A stretch of 64,000 bases of DNA from Siphonodentalium dalli (Eukaryota; Mollusca; Scaphopoda; Gadilida; Siphonodentaliidae): positions 144,228,351 to 144,292,350 of the forward strand of contig CP136062.1 of assembly GCA_032622095.1 (NCBI GenBank), read 5' to 3'. A program made the translations under genes and the position numbers. Of the stretch, positions 35,715 to 46,921 are shown one piece after another; position 1 is the stretch's first letter; every line of letters starts with the position of its first letter. Under the pieces are notes generated by a model. The model saw only the letters and a program-made list of their open reading frames with translations, had not been told where the DNA came from and ran no database searches.

Positions 35715-37080
35715 TTACCTGGTGATGAGGGACGCATATATATTTCATTTATTACACATTATATTTGCCTAGTGATGAGGGACGCGTATATATTTTATTT
35801 ATTACACATTATATTAATTTGCCTAGTGATGAGGGACGCGTATATGTTTTATTAATACACATTATATTTTGCCTAGTGATTAGGGGCGCGTATATGTTTT
35901 ATTTATTACACATTATATTTTGCCTAGTGACGAGGGACGCATATATGTTTTATTTATTACACATTATATGTTGCCTAGTGATGAGGGACGCGTATATGTT
36001 TTATTTATTACACATTATAGTTTGCCTAGTGACGAGGGACGCGTATATGTTTTATTTATTACACATTATATTTTGCCTAGTGATGAGGGACGAGTATATG
36101 TTGTATTTATTACACATTATATTTTTCCTAGTGATGAGGGACCGTATATGTTTTATTTATTACACATTATATTTTGCCTAGTGATGAGGGACGCGTATAT
36201 GTTGTATTTATTACACATTATATTTTTCCTAGTGATGAGGGACCGTATATGTTTTATTTATTACACATTATATTTTGCCTAGTGACGAGGGACGCGTATA
36301 TGTTTTATTTATTACACATTATATTTTGCCTAGTGATGAGGGACGCGTATATGTTGTATTTATTACACATTATATTTTTCCCAGTGATGAGGGACCGTAT
36401 ATGTTTTATTTATTTCACATTATATTTTGCCTAGTGACGAGGGACGCGTATATGTTTTATTTATTACACATTATATTTTGCCTAGTGATGAGGGACGCGT
36501 ATATGTTGTATTTATTACACATTATATTTTTCCTAGTAACGAGGGACGCGTATATGTTTTATTTATTACACATTATATTTTGCCTAGTGATGAGGGACGC
36601 GTATATGTTGTATTTATTACACATTATATTTTTCCTAGTGATGAGGGACGCGTATATGTTTTATTTATTACACATTATAGTTTGCCTAGTGACGAGGGAC
36701 GCGTATATGTTTTATTTATTACACATTATATTTTGCCTAGTGATGAGGGACGCGTGTATGTTGTACTTATTACACATTATATTTTTCCTAGTGATGAGGG
36801 ACCGTATATGTTATATTTATTACACATTATATTTTGCCTAGTGATGAGGGACGCGTATATGTTGTATTTATTACACATTATATTTTTCCTAGTGATGAGG
36901 GACCGTATATGTTTTATTTATTACACATTATATTTTGCCTAGTGACGAGGGACGCGTATATGTTATATTTATTACACATTATATTTTGCCTAGTGATGAG
37001 GGACCGTATATGTTTTATTTCTTACACATTATATTTTGCCTAGTGACGAGGGACGCGTATATGTTATATTTATTGCACGT
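35715..37080. repeat. 51-bp minisatellite, copy B (about 27 units)
   Basis: Long array of the unit described at 33880-34048. Variant units ('gaccgtatatg' lacking one base, 'gttgtattt', 'tttttccta') alternate in a higher-order pattern. Because 51 is a multiple of three, long open frames run through the array; they are artefacts. Confidence 0.95.
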
Positions 37081-37890
37081 TAGAATTTTGAGTAGGCATG
37101 TAAATATATAATATATACCTTAGTACCATATTGACAAAAGACACTAGATATGAGCAATATGCTGAATAAATACTGATGTCCGTCAAATATATCCCTAATG
37201 TCAAACCCACATATTAATACAAAAAGTCACTCCGATACAATATTACGCATTAAGTCATGGAACCTTCATCCTTATATATACTTTGACTTCAGGCTCTAAA
37301 TAACCTCTTTTCAAACTTACTTCAACAGGGTTGGTGTTTATACACGAATCGTTAGATCCTGATAATATTTTATAGAAATACAACCAAGGTTCGTCTTAAG
37401 TGTGGTCAACGTTTGCCATGAAGACATATGTCAGATGAATTGGGATGGGTGGTACATATAAATTATTTATCTATTTATGACAGGTCCTAAATATGTGCGA
37501 GGCCCATATCCACAGCACGATGTGTAGTAGTAAAAGCGAGAAATTAAATAAGTTATAATATGGCACAACAGTATTATACTGATTGTACCCAATAATAACG
37601 ACAAGTTGATGTGTAAAGATCGTCTTTATATAGCTTCTACACAAAGGTCCCGCGTAATATGTTTCGGGGTCAAACACTATTATAATCATGACTAACTTTT
37701 ACTGATATATAAACACGATTGACCTAAGATAACGTATATATTTGGTGGTTGTATCCCGTATGTTTATAGGTAAATTTGAAAGACATCAGACTACCCCATC
37801 TATAGTCCTGGTCACGGCACAATGATGTCGAAACTTTATAAAATTTAATTATAATAGAATTATGATATTCGATTTGTGTTGCGTTAATAT
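37081..37890. repeat. Shared 3' portion of segmental copy B
   Basis: It matches 58746-59540 (copy C) and most of 63000-63590 (copy D). It is non-coding as far as can be seen. The minus-strand ORF of 72 codons at 37471-37689 is preserved in copy C but has no recognisable domain or convincing splice sites. Confidence 0.65.
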
Positions 37891-39547
37891 AACAATAACA
37901 TGATTTTTGAGGGCGTTATGGTTTATTAACGGCCCGGCTGGAATGATTAACAGCCCAAGGGCCTATTAGCGGCCCGAGACGAAGTCGAGGGACGCTAATA
38001 GGCCCGAGGGCTGTTAATCATCCCAGAGGCCGTTAATAAACCATAATGCCCGATGAAATCATGTTATTACTATTATTACCACAGTTTTGGACATTTGACC
38101 CATTTGAGGATTTAGTGGAATAATGAAGTAGATTAAGAGAGAAATATTTTCAAGAACATTTAAGTTTGATATCATTTGACTTGTCAGCTGACACGGACTG
38201 ACGGAGTCTAGAAAATAGAACAGGGGAAACCCCAGCATTGGAGACGAATGAGAGGTTGACAGCTAAAAGTATCAATGCATACTTACGCTTGATACAATAA
38301 TTCAATCATATAGCGTGAATTCCAATCATAAAACCACTTTTGTGTCGAGGAAATCGGATACATCTTCCCATTATTTTCTTGAAATAAACACGCCATAATA
38401 ATCGGAAGTTGAAGGGACGTAACTCTCGCGATAATAAACGAGATCTATAGTTTCCGGGCGGCGGGCCGATATTTAACTAGGCTTCTCATTATCGGCCCGC
38501 GGCCCGCTGTTTTGGTAACAATACGCTATTTGGAACGCCCCGAAAAACATTATCAATGGCCTAGAGAACGCCCTATAAAGTGGTAATAATATAACAATAA
38601 CATGATTTTTGAGGGCGTTATGGTTTATTAACGGCCCGGCTGGAATGATTAACAGCCCAAGGGCCTATTAGCGGCCCGAGACGAAGTCGAGGGACGCTAA
38701 TAGGCCCGAGGGCTGTTAATCATCCCAGAGGCCGTTAATAAACCATAATGCCCGATGAAATCATGTTATTACTATTATTACCACAGTTTTGGACATTTGA
38801 CCCATTTGAGGATTTAGTGGAATAATGAAGTAGATTAAGAGAGAAATATTTTCAAGAACATTTAAGTTTGATATCATTTGACTTGTCAGCTGACACGGAC
38901 TGACGGAGTCTAGAAAATAGAACAGGGGAAACCCCAGCATTGGAGACGAATGAGAGGTTGACAGCTAAAAGTATCAATGCATACTTACGCTTGATACAAT
39001 AATTCAATCATATAGCGTGAATTCCAATCATAAAACCACTTTTGTGTCGAGGACATCGGATACATCTTCCCATTATTTTCTTGAAATAAACACGCCATAA
39101 TAATCGGAAGTTGAAGGGACGTAACTCTCGCGATAATAAACGAGATCTATAGTTTCCGGGCGGCGGGCCGATATTTAACTAGGCTTCTCATTATCGGCCC
39201 GCGGCCCGCTGTTTTGGTAACAATACGCTATTTGGAACGCCCCGAAAAACATTATCAATGGCCTAGAGAACGCCCTATAAAGTGGTAATAATATAACAAT
39301 AACATGATTTTTGAGGGCGTTATGGTTTATTAACGGCCCGGCTGGAATGATTAACAGCCCAAGGGCCTATTAGCGGCCAGAGACGAAGTCGATGGACGCT
39401 AATAGGCCCGATGGCTGTTAATCATTTCAGAGGGCCGTTAATAAACCATAATGCCCGATGAAATCATGTTATTACTATTATTACCACAGTTTTGGACATT
39501 TGACGCATTTGAGGATTCAGTGGAATAATGAAGTAGATTAAGAGAGA
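37891..39547. repeat. 702-bp tandem repeat with hairpin heads (2.4 units)
   Basis: The phrase cagcccaagg recurs at 37951, 38653 and 39355, a constant 702-bp period. Each unit starts with a palindrome of about 180 bp centred on 'gacgaagtcgagg' (for example 37895-38070). It also carries GC-rich 'cgggcggcgggccgat' / 'atcggcccgcggcccg' hairpins. The third unit is cut at 39547 by the Polinton. Confidence 0.9.
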
Positions 39548-39553
39548 AATACT
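39548..39553. repeat. Polinton target-site duplication, left
   Basis: aatact abuts the left end AGAAGAATAG. The right partner is aatatt (56005-56010), and the uninterrupted relative at 34247-34260 reads gagaaatattttc. A 6-bp duplication is standard for Polintons. There is one mismatch. Confidence 0.8.
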
Positions 39554-40598
39554 AGAAGAATAGGGGTCTCGTTCGCCTCACATCTAAAAATAGAATCTTT
39601 GGGGTCTAAAATTGGTTGTACTAAAATATTCCCAAAATATCAAAACCCCAAAAAAATTTCAAAACTTCCAAAAATTATTTTTTTCAAAAAATTTCAAAAT
39701 CCCAAAACTTCCAAAAAATTTTAAAACCCCAAAATTTCAAAAGAAAAAATTTCAAAACCCTCAAAATTATTTCTCCAAAAAAAGTTTAAATAAAAAATTT
39801 ATAACGAGTTTTCGGTTTCTGATAATCTCGATATTAAAAAAATGTCGAATGTTAAATTATTTGCGCGTAATATCTTTCGTTATTTTTTTTGTTCAACCAA
39901 TGTTTCAATGTATTTATTAATCGATGTTTAGAAATAGCTTTATTGGACATTGTGACCATCGATATGAATGCATACATTCCAGTGTTTCATCGGACGCAGT
40001 TCATATAATTGTCATACCTGAAAATAGACACCATTACTTTTACATAAATAATAAAGAGCGTTTATTCTTTACACTCTCTCTATCCCATATGACAGGTGTG
40101 TATTATCGTGAATTATTGGAAGTTTTGAGATGTACTATGTTGAATCACTAACGGTCGAAAATTGTAATGTGAAATTACAACCCTCCAGAATGAATTGTCA
40201 TATTCGCTGTACACGCAATCACACACGCGACATTGGTGGTAACAATGTGTCTTTCACACCTTTGCTTTACCAAATGAATTATATTATTTCCCCGTTCACA
40301 GTTATATGCTATTCAGAAAACATATCGATTTAATGTCTGAACAAACGGGTTAGTATCAATTAAGGTTGATAAACTGTGTCATTCACACGATAATTAGTTA
40401 GCCAAAACATGCATACGTCCAGGACACTCAATTATAGAAATTGCTTTGATGACATTGTTATAACAACATTACGTAATAACCACTTATCACTCCAGTCACA
40501 CTTACGATCATATACCGAAACTACAGGTAGCACCGATGATGTAACATTATATCACTGCTATTGTACCAATGATAGGTTCAGACATGTTCGATGTTTAG
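39554..40598 (+). repeat. Polinton left terminal inverted repeat
   Basis: It starts AGAAGAATAGGGGTCTCG and is the inverse of 54960-56004, with the same length of 1,045 bp. It contains an A-rich stretch of 'ccaaaatttcaaaa' words (39640-39790) and the word aataaagagcgttta (about 40049), which is the inverse of a motif repeated in the polB intron. The small ORFs in it occur in both repeats but show no domain. Confidence 0.95.
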
Positions 40599-40878
40599 AA
40601 ATAGATATTAACAATTGTTAAATGTGCAGGTGTTCTCAGCGGGGGGAACACAGGGTTACGTAATAATAACCAGTTAAACAACTAATGTTGCCTCGTCCGT
40701 ACAAAACCAATTATCGGCCTATTCATACATTACGTTCATATATATAATCTTATATAATGTTACGTCATCCGGGCTTGCATATGTTCGGGATTTTATGGTA
40801 TAAAAATATAGATTACTAAGCTGTATTCCATATAGTGAATATACGCCGTTGTAATCACTACTCAGGACTTGTCGAAAA
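40599..40878 (+). other. polB upstream region
   Basis: Short intergenic region between the terminal repeat and the first polB-region ATG. It contains the TATA-like box annotated separately. Confidence 0.5.
40799..40810 (+). promoter_or_regulatory. TATA-like box upstream of polB region
   Basis: TATAAAAATATA lies 69 bp upstream of the ATG at 40879, a position compatible with a core promoter. Inference from sequence only. Confidence 0.45.
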
Positions 40879-41594
40879 ATGGCTGAAGAAATAATGACAC
40901 CTCTGACAGTGGAGGAAATTTATGAAATAGAATGTATTCTGCAAGACATCGAAGAATACGACAAGGCTATCGTAGCTTATCAACTGGATGAAGATATAAT
41001 TGAAGCATCTACGCTTTGTTCAGGAGATGACCCATGGCCGAACCAAATCGGATACGGAGAACATGATGCGCCTAAAAATGATGTTAACAACTCACAACCC
41101 GGTACAGCTGGACCATCAGGATTACAAAACCGAGAAGACGAACATACACCTCATCAAGAAGGAGCTGTAAAATCAGACAATCAAACAGCCGGCAGTTCTG
41201 ATAACCGGCAGTTCTGATAACCGGATATAGCATTCGCAAAAGGAGTGAACGAACCTTCGGAAACAATTTGGCAACACAGAGAACATATGAGATCAAATTA
41301 GATGAAATTTACAAAGAGAAAAAGTTAATCGACATATACAGGAATCTACATTCAATGTTCGAGGACACTATTCAAAGAGCTCGTGGAAATTTGGCTGACA
41401 ATGATCTTGGCAGAGTTATCATTCACCATGAGAGTTTGGACAACCCTATAGTAGTTCCGTTACAAACGTTGCAAACGTTAAATGCTAACACTGTGATTGA
41501 CAGAATCGAACTCGTTTTGAACAGCAACCAAACACTGACTGTTAATCAAAGTTTCCGCATAGATATAGGCACCATCGAGTTACCTAAAGGCTGA
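40879..41594 (+). pseudogene. Broken N-terminal part of Polinton DNA polymerase B
   Basis: Two open frames. The first (40879-41217) starts MAEEIMTPLTVEEIYEIE and is acidic. The second is open from 41205 to 41594, in a different frame, and has YEIKLDEIYKEKKL and DNLGR-like text typical of the poorly conserved N-terminus of polintoviral polymerases. A perfect 16-bp tandem duplication (41191-41222) lies at the frame break. A TGA at 41592-41594 then separates this part from the in-frame continuation. These are two independent lesions, unless the region is expressed by an unusual route. The assignment of the first ORF to polB rests on position only. Confidence 0.6.
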
Positions 41595-42629
41595 GCACGG
41601 AGGAGGATAACGGCTTTACATGATGAAAGTGACAATCTAAGAAATAAAACATCGATCGTTACGATTGAAAATACCAACAATATGTGTATGGCTCGGGCTA
41701 TCGCCACATGTTGGTGTAAATTAAATATTTGCAGTCCTGATGAATGGCTGGAAATAACACAGAATAGAGGAACCAGAAATAATTTACAACTCATCATGGA
41801 ATACAGAAAAGTACCGATCAGTTATTACAACCAAATGAGGACCAAAAAACGTATTGAACAAGGAAAATTAGCCAAAGCAATTAGTGTCATCGCAGGTGTA
41901 TCAACAGACAGACCAGCTAGTTTAGCAGATCTAAAAGCATTCGAGGACACTCTGAATTTGACAATACTAGTCGTCAGTGCTAGACTGGGTAATAAATTCA
42001 TTACCAGCGCGCCTACAGACGGTATAGAAAGACCCGTGATATATTTATATCTCACTGCTAATGAACATTTCCACGCTATACAATCCATAACGGGATTCTT
42101 TAGCGCAATATATTTCTGTGTGCATTGTTTAAAACATTATTCAACCAAAGGAAAGCATTATTGTGAACACACCTGTTTCGTGTGTAAAAGTGATAAATGT
42201 GAACAAAGTGAAAACAAAGAACATTGTTCAGATTGTAATATGACGTGTATGTCTCATCAATGTTTCGTGCGTCATAAAGCAAAACCTATTAATCAAGCTT
42301 CGGGAGAAACGACAGCTCCTTGTCAAAAATGGTGGAAATGCTTGGACTGTACAAAAGTCATGGAGAGAGGGAAAAGACGTCCGAATCAACACGTGTGCGG
42401 AGAAACATTTTGTAGATCGTGTGACAAATACACAATGGGAGCACACGAATGTTATGTAAGGGCCATACCTCCCGTTACTGATGATGAAAGAGCTAAATTC
42501 TGTTTCTTCGACTTCGAAACCATTCAACACGATATATTGGAATGTTCTGAAGGATATGCACCTTTACATACAAAGGATTGCCAGGACTGTAAAGAGGATC
42601 ATATATGCAAGAAATGTGCTAAGTGTCAG
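41595..42629 (+). CDS. polB: DNA polymerase B, exon 1 (zinc-rich region and Exo I)
   Basis: An open frame from just after the TGA at 41592, with the first ATG at 41682. It begins with MCMARAIATCW (a conserved block in this polymerase family). A Cys/His-rich segment of probable zinc sites follows (CVHCLKHY, CEHTCFVCKSDKC, CRSCDKYTMGAHEC). The exonuclease motif I is FFDFET near the end. The exon ends in phase 0 at CAG|GTGAGT. The product is the protein-primed-type family-B replicative polymerase that would copy the linear element. This part is intact but lies downstream of the lesions described for 40879-41594. Confidence 0.85.
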
Positions 42630-43730
42630 GTGAGTCTTAACCTAATTGTAATATATATATGTAACACATTACAGTCGAAATCACGATAACGTAACGCTCT
42701 TTATTAAAGGCGCGCATAAGTAGAGACGCTCTTTCATTTTTAAAAATTATATTAGATTATCGCTGAACGCTCTTTAGCTGTTACCTCGCGTGTGAGATTA
42801 CCATATAACAATAACATACTTGAATTCGACCAAAGTTAAGGGGGTCTCAATATTAAAATTCAACTGAGTCACAGATGTTAAACCGAGTAGTTAACTTTTT
42901 TAATTCTTGACACATTGAAAAAATGTGTAACATATTTTTTTGTGAAAAGAGATTTTGTAATTGTTATATAGTAAACTAACATAATATATAATTGTTTTAA
43001 CTTTATTGAACTTGATATCTGCGTGCTTGAATCGGCAATTATACAGGCTATATGTCGGATCATGATATACATTTATAATATTGACACGTAGATTGGAAGG
43101 AGTAATTTTTAGGATCAACCAACAAACAATATTAATACGTCAACGCTCTTTATTAAAGGCGCGCATAAGTAGAGACGCTCTTGCATTTTTAAAAATTATA
43201 TTAGATTAGCGCTGAACGCTCTTTAGCTGTTACCTCGCGTGTGCGGTTACCATATAACAATAACATACTTGAATTCGACCAAAGTTAAGGGGTCTCAATA
43301 TTAAAATTCAACTGAGTCACAGATGTTAAATCGAGTAATTAACTTTTTTTAATTCTTGACACATTGAAAATGTGTAACATATTTTTTTGTGAAAAGAGAT
43401 TTGTAATTGTTATATAGTAAACTAACGTAATATATAATTGTTTTAACATTATTGAACTTGATAGCTGCGTGCTTGAATCGACCATTATACAGGCTATATG
43501 TCGGATCATGATATACATTTTTAATATTGACACGTAGATTGGAACGAGTAATTTTTAGGATCAACCAACGAACAATAGTAATACGTCAACGCTCTTTATT
43601 AACGTTGAACCTATACCAAAACATTTTTTTTTTTTAAATAATTATCTGAACAAAGTGTAGACGTTTTATTTTTATTTTTTTTATTATCGATAAAGCTAGA
43701 GGTTAAAAACGTTCAATTATTACTTTTCAG
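42630..43730 (+). other. polB intron with internal 449-bp tandem duplication
   Basis: The donor GTGAGT follows AAGTGTCAG and the acceptor is ttacttttcag. Removal keeps phase 0 and joins two halves of a Cys-rich segment, which strongly supports splicing. Inside, about 449 bp is present twice (42693-43141 and 43142-43587), each copy starting with AACGCTCTTTATTAAAGG. The minus-strand ORFs here are the duplicated sequence read twice. Confidence 0.85.
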
Positions 43731-46529
43731 AACTGTTTAAAAACATGGTGCGGAAAAGTCCAGCATACACCGAACTTCCTCGTCGCCCAAACAGCTTGCT
43801 ACGAATGCATGCATGAATCGTTGGAAGTGAAACCGAACTGTAGAAATTGCGGACCTCTATGTGATGCGTGTATCGACAGTGATGCGAAGAAGAAGAAGAA
43901 GAGTGACCGAAATTTATGTTCGGATACATGCGGACTCCGAGAGGTTATATTTAGCGGTCCTGATACCGGTGAAAAGTTTGGAAAATGGTTATTCTCGGAA
44001 CAACACAAGGGATTCATAGCACTGGCTCACAACTTCAAGGGTTACGATGGATATTTTCTCATGGAATATCTCATTGATCAATCATTGAGACCCAAAGTTA
44101 TATATAATGGATCCAAATTGATGTACCTATACGTGGAAAAAGATCTTCATATCAAAGTACTGGACAGTCTCAGCTTTCTACCAATGAAGTTGGCACTGTT
44201 ACCGAAAACTTTCGGTCTGGATGGCGAGAAAAAAGGATGGTTCCCGCACTTTTTCAATAAATCAGCCAACCAGAATTATGAAGGACCCTATCCGGATGCC
44301 AAATATTACGGCGCTGATTATATGAGTGTGGCTGAACGAAAAGACTTCACGAAATGGCACGCTGCTCAAACAAATGCAGTTTTCATCTTCAAGAAAGAAT
44401 TATCGGATTATTGTCGTAGTGATGTCAATATTTTGAGACAAGCTTGCATAAAATTCAGAACCCACATCATGAATGCGACTGGAAATATACAACCCGTAAT
44501 TGACGAGTTTTCTGGCGATATGAAGTTCAAACTGGTTGGTGCTGTTGATCCATTCCAATACGTTACAATCGCATCGGTATGTATGGGTATATTCAGAACG
44601 AAATTCGTCGACGAGGAATGGAGAGTGCGTCTAAGTACCGAAGGGAAAACGTGGCTTCCTGCTAAATGTAAAGATGGAACTTTGTCTATTTTATACAAAG
44701 GTGAATGGGTTCAAGAAACAAAACTTGAAGATGAATGCGGCGTACAAATTCGTGACAAAGAATTTCTCAAATCCCAGATAGCTCGAATCCCCAAGACATC
44801 ATATAAAGATCAATACAGCAAAAGTTCGATTCAATGGCTGGAATGGATGATGTTCAAAGACAAAGTTCACATAACTCACGCATTGAACGGCCGTGAAAAG
44901 AAACTCGATGATGCAAAGTACAGATTGGATGGCTATTGCGAAGAATTAAACACGGCATTCGAATTTCACGGATGTCAATTCCATGGATGTGAACTTTGTC
45001 TGAGTCACGATAGAGACGTAGTCAAGAATCCGATAAACAACCAGACACCTAATGAATTATACGGACTCACACAGAAAAAGAAGAAGTTTATAGAAAGTCG
45101 AGGCATGAAATATGTGTGCATTTGGGAACACGAGTTCGTCGCTTCTCGAAAGACTAATCCGGAGCTTCGTGACTTCATCGCTAGTTTAGACATTGTTGAG
45201 CGGCTAGAGCCTAGAGACAGTTTCTTCGGCGGCAGAACGAATGCAACTAAATTACACTACAAAACTGCCGTTGGTGAGAAAATACATTATTTTGACTTCA
45301 CGTCGCTGTATCCAAGTGTGCTCAAATACTCTCGCTACCCGATTGGACACCCGAAAATCATTTTGGGCGATGACATTACCGAGCTTAAGGATTACTTCGG
45401 AATAGCGCAAGTCAAGATTTTACCACCTAATGGACTCTATCACCCCGTATTACCGTATCGATCCGAAGGTAAACTGAAGTTTCCACTGTGCAGGACTTGT
45501 GCTGATAATGAAAATCAACGACCTTGCACATGTACGTGCCAACAGAGAGCTATTACCGGTGTTTGGTGTATTCCTGAACTGGAGACAGCTGTCAAAGTGG
45601 GATACAAGATTCTCAAAATATATGAAATATACCATTGGACCGAAACGTCAGACTATAGCCAACAAAATGGATTATTCACGGAATATATAAACACATTCTT
45701 AAAGTTCAAGCAGCAGGCTAGCGGTCCTCCGGATTGGATAAAATCTAACGAAGACATGGATAAATACATCACAGCATATAAAGACAACGAAGGTATATTA
45801 CTGGACAGAGAAAGCATCGAAAAGAATCCAGGACTGAGGCAAATCAGCAAGCTCATGCTCAACTCATTTTGGGGGAAGCTAGGCCAAAACCAGAATTTCA
45901 AACAGACCGAGTATTTCCATGAATCGGAACAAGACAATCTATTCCAGCTCATTTCAAATCCAATGAAACAAATGGAAAATTTTCATGTCATAACTGATGA
46001 CATTCTTCAAATGGAGTGGACCTATCGAAAAGACTGTGTGCCTTGTGGAGCAGCGAATAACATATATTTGGCCACATTCACGACGTGTCACGCTCGATTA
46101 ATGCTATATGAAGTTATTCATTCCTTGGACAGAAGAGTATTATATTACGACACGGATAGTTGTGTATTTAGCAGCACTGAGGATCAAATTAATCCCCCAC
46201 TGGGCGACTATTTGGGACAACTGACCAGCGAGCTAGATCCTGGAGGCCCCAAGAATTACGCTTATCGAACAAATAAAGCTAAAGAGACGTGTAAAGTTCG
46301 GGGGTTCTCTTTGAACTTTGAAAATTCACAGTTCATCAATTTCCAGACGATTAAAGAGCTGTTAGAATCTGGAAGCACAGTGCCCATCACCACAACCAAT
46401 CCAAGGAAAATATGCAGATCGAAAGGAAAAAGAAAAATATATAACAGATCTGAGGACAAACAGTACCGAGTTGTTTATACCAAACGCAGACGATTGGATA
46501 ACATGGATACACTGCCATATGGATATTGA
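43731..46529 (+). CDS. polB: DNA polymerase B, exon 2 (exonuclease II-III and polymerase domain)
   Basis: 932 codons, open to the TGA at 46527-46529. It contains Exo II (AHNFKGYDGYFLMEYL), the conserved LSFLPMKLALLPKTFGLDG block and Exo III (DYCRSDVNIL). Polymerase motif A is DFTSLYPS (about 45295), motif B LMLNSFWGKLG (about 45855) and motif C YYDTDS (about 46144). All catalytic acidic residues of the exonuclease and polymerase sites are present. The domain order and spacing match the polintoviral/adintoviral polymerase. The region is intact by itself; expression as a complete enzyme is doubtful because of the upstream breaks. Confidence 0.95.
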   Translation, partial: NCLKTWCGKVQHTPNFLVAQTACYECMHESLEVKPNCRNCGPLCDACIDSDAKKKKKSDRNLCSDTCGLREVIFSGPDTGEKFGKWLFSEQHKGFIALAHNFKGYDGYFLMEYLIDQSLRPKVIYNGSKLMYLYVEKDLHIKVLDSLSFLPMKLALLPKTFGLDGEKKGWFPHFFNKSANQNYEGPYPDAKYYGADYMSVAERKDFTKWHAAQTNAVFIFKKELSDYCRSDVNILRQACIKFRTHIMNATGNIQPVIDEFSGDMKFKLVGAVDPFQYVTIASVCMGIFRTKFVDEEWRVRLSTEGKTWLPAKCKDGTLSILYKGEWVQETKLEDECGVQIRDKEFLKSQIARIPKTSYKDQYSKSSIQWLEWMMFKDKVHITHALNGREKKLDDAKYRLDGYCEELNTAFEFHGCQFHGCELCLSHDRDVVKNPINNQTPNELYGLTQKKKKFIESRGMKYVCIWEHEFVASRKTNPELRDFIASLDIVERLEPRDSFFGGRTNATKLHYKTAVGEKIHYFDFTSLYPSVLKYSRYPIGHPKIILGDDITELKDYFGIAQVKILPPNGLYHPVLPYRSEGKLKFPLCRTCADNENQRPCTCTCQQRAITGVWCIPELETAVKVGYKILKIYEIYHWTETSDYSQQNGLFTEYINTFLKFKQQASGPPDWIKSNEDMDKYITAYKDNEGILLDRESIEKNPGLRQISKLMLNSFWGKLGQNQNFKQTEYFHESEQDNLFQLISNPMKQMENFHVITDDILQMEWTYRKDCVPCGAANNIYLATFTTCHARLMLYEVIHSLDRRVLYYDTDSCVFSSTEDQINPPLGDYLGQLTSELDPGGPKNYAYRTNKAKETCKVRGFSLNFENSQFINFQTIKELLESGSTVPITTTNPRKICRSKGKRKIYNRSEDKQYRVVYTKRRRLDNMDTLPYGY

Positions 46530-46632
46530 ACGAGGTACGTAATATATATAATTTAATCGTCTATATTTGATCAAGGTTGTAATGAGAGTGTAAACATTCG
46601 ATCGATGGTAGTTATCGGATTATACTAAGGCT

Positions 46633-46678
46633 TGTTCAAACACGTTCGATGTTAGATAACATCGAGCGTGTATGAACA
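46633..46678. other. Perfect-loop hairpin downstream of polB
   Basis: Two 21-nt arms (tgttcaaacacgttcgatgtt and its near-perfect inverse) flank a 4-nt loop agat. It lies in the short region between the polB stop and the convergent minus-strand gene. Role unknown; it could be a 3'-end or cruciform signal. Confidence 0.6.
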
Positions 46679-46741
46679 CGTATTACTATAAACGTATGGC
46701 AGTCATTGGTCAATTTACCCAAGGTGTCCATTTTTTCGATC

Positions 46742-46748
46742 TATAAAA
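46742..46748 (+). promoter_or_regulatory. TATA-like box of a possible leader exon for the PC4/TBP genes
   Basis: TATAAAA is followed about 50 bp later by a donor-like site (CTGTGAGTG, about 46793). A pyrimidine-rich acceptor (cttattttccag, ending about 47731) lies 18 bp before the PC4 ATG at 47749. A short untranslated exon spliced over the minus-strand gene is plausible but unproven. Confidence 0.35.
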
Positions 46749-46921
46749 TGCTACCCGATCCAGTTCACAATTACAAATTCGGTAGTCCTATACTGTGAGT
46801 GTGAAATATTCTATACAGGTTAGTTATGAATTAGTTGTTTTTTTTCTATCATTACATTTTTACCTCCAGTACAATCTCATTTTGGTTTATACTTAAACCA
46901 AAAACAACTATGTTTTTTTTT

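Noticed and set aside
35765-37043. Long ORFs (up to 188 codons) with a 17-residue period across the 51-bp arrays in copies B, C and D
   Set aside because: The unit length is a multiple of three and has no stop in two frames, so open frames follow automatically. Neighbouring frames give equally long ORFs and the variant 50-bp units break them. There is no start context or domain.
35715-37080. CRISPR-like look of the 51-bp array
   Set aside because: There are no unique spacers; the whole unit repeats in tandem, and the context is an animal intron.
37321-37375. Possible 38-nt exon with donor GTAAGT in the shared 3' portion of copy B
   Set aside because: The acceptor lacks a pyrimidine tract, phases do not fit, and the donor is lost in copy D.
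39612-40621. Small ORFs inside the Polinton terminal repeats
   Set aside because: They occur in both repeats only because the repeats are copies. At least one is broken by an indel between the two, and none has a domain.
42878-43564. Minus-strand ORFs in the polB intron that appear twice with similar proteins
   Set aside because: The similarity comes from the 449-bp DNA duplication; the frames shift between copies and no domain is seen.
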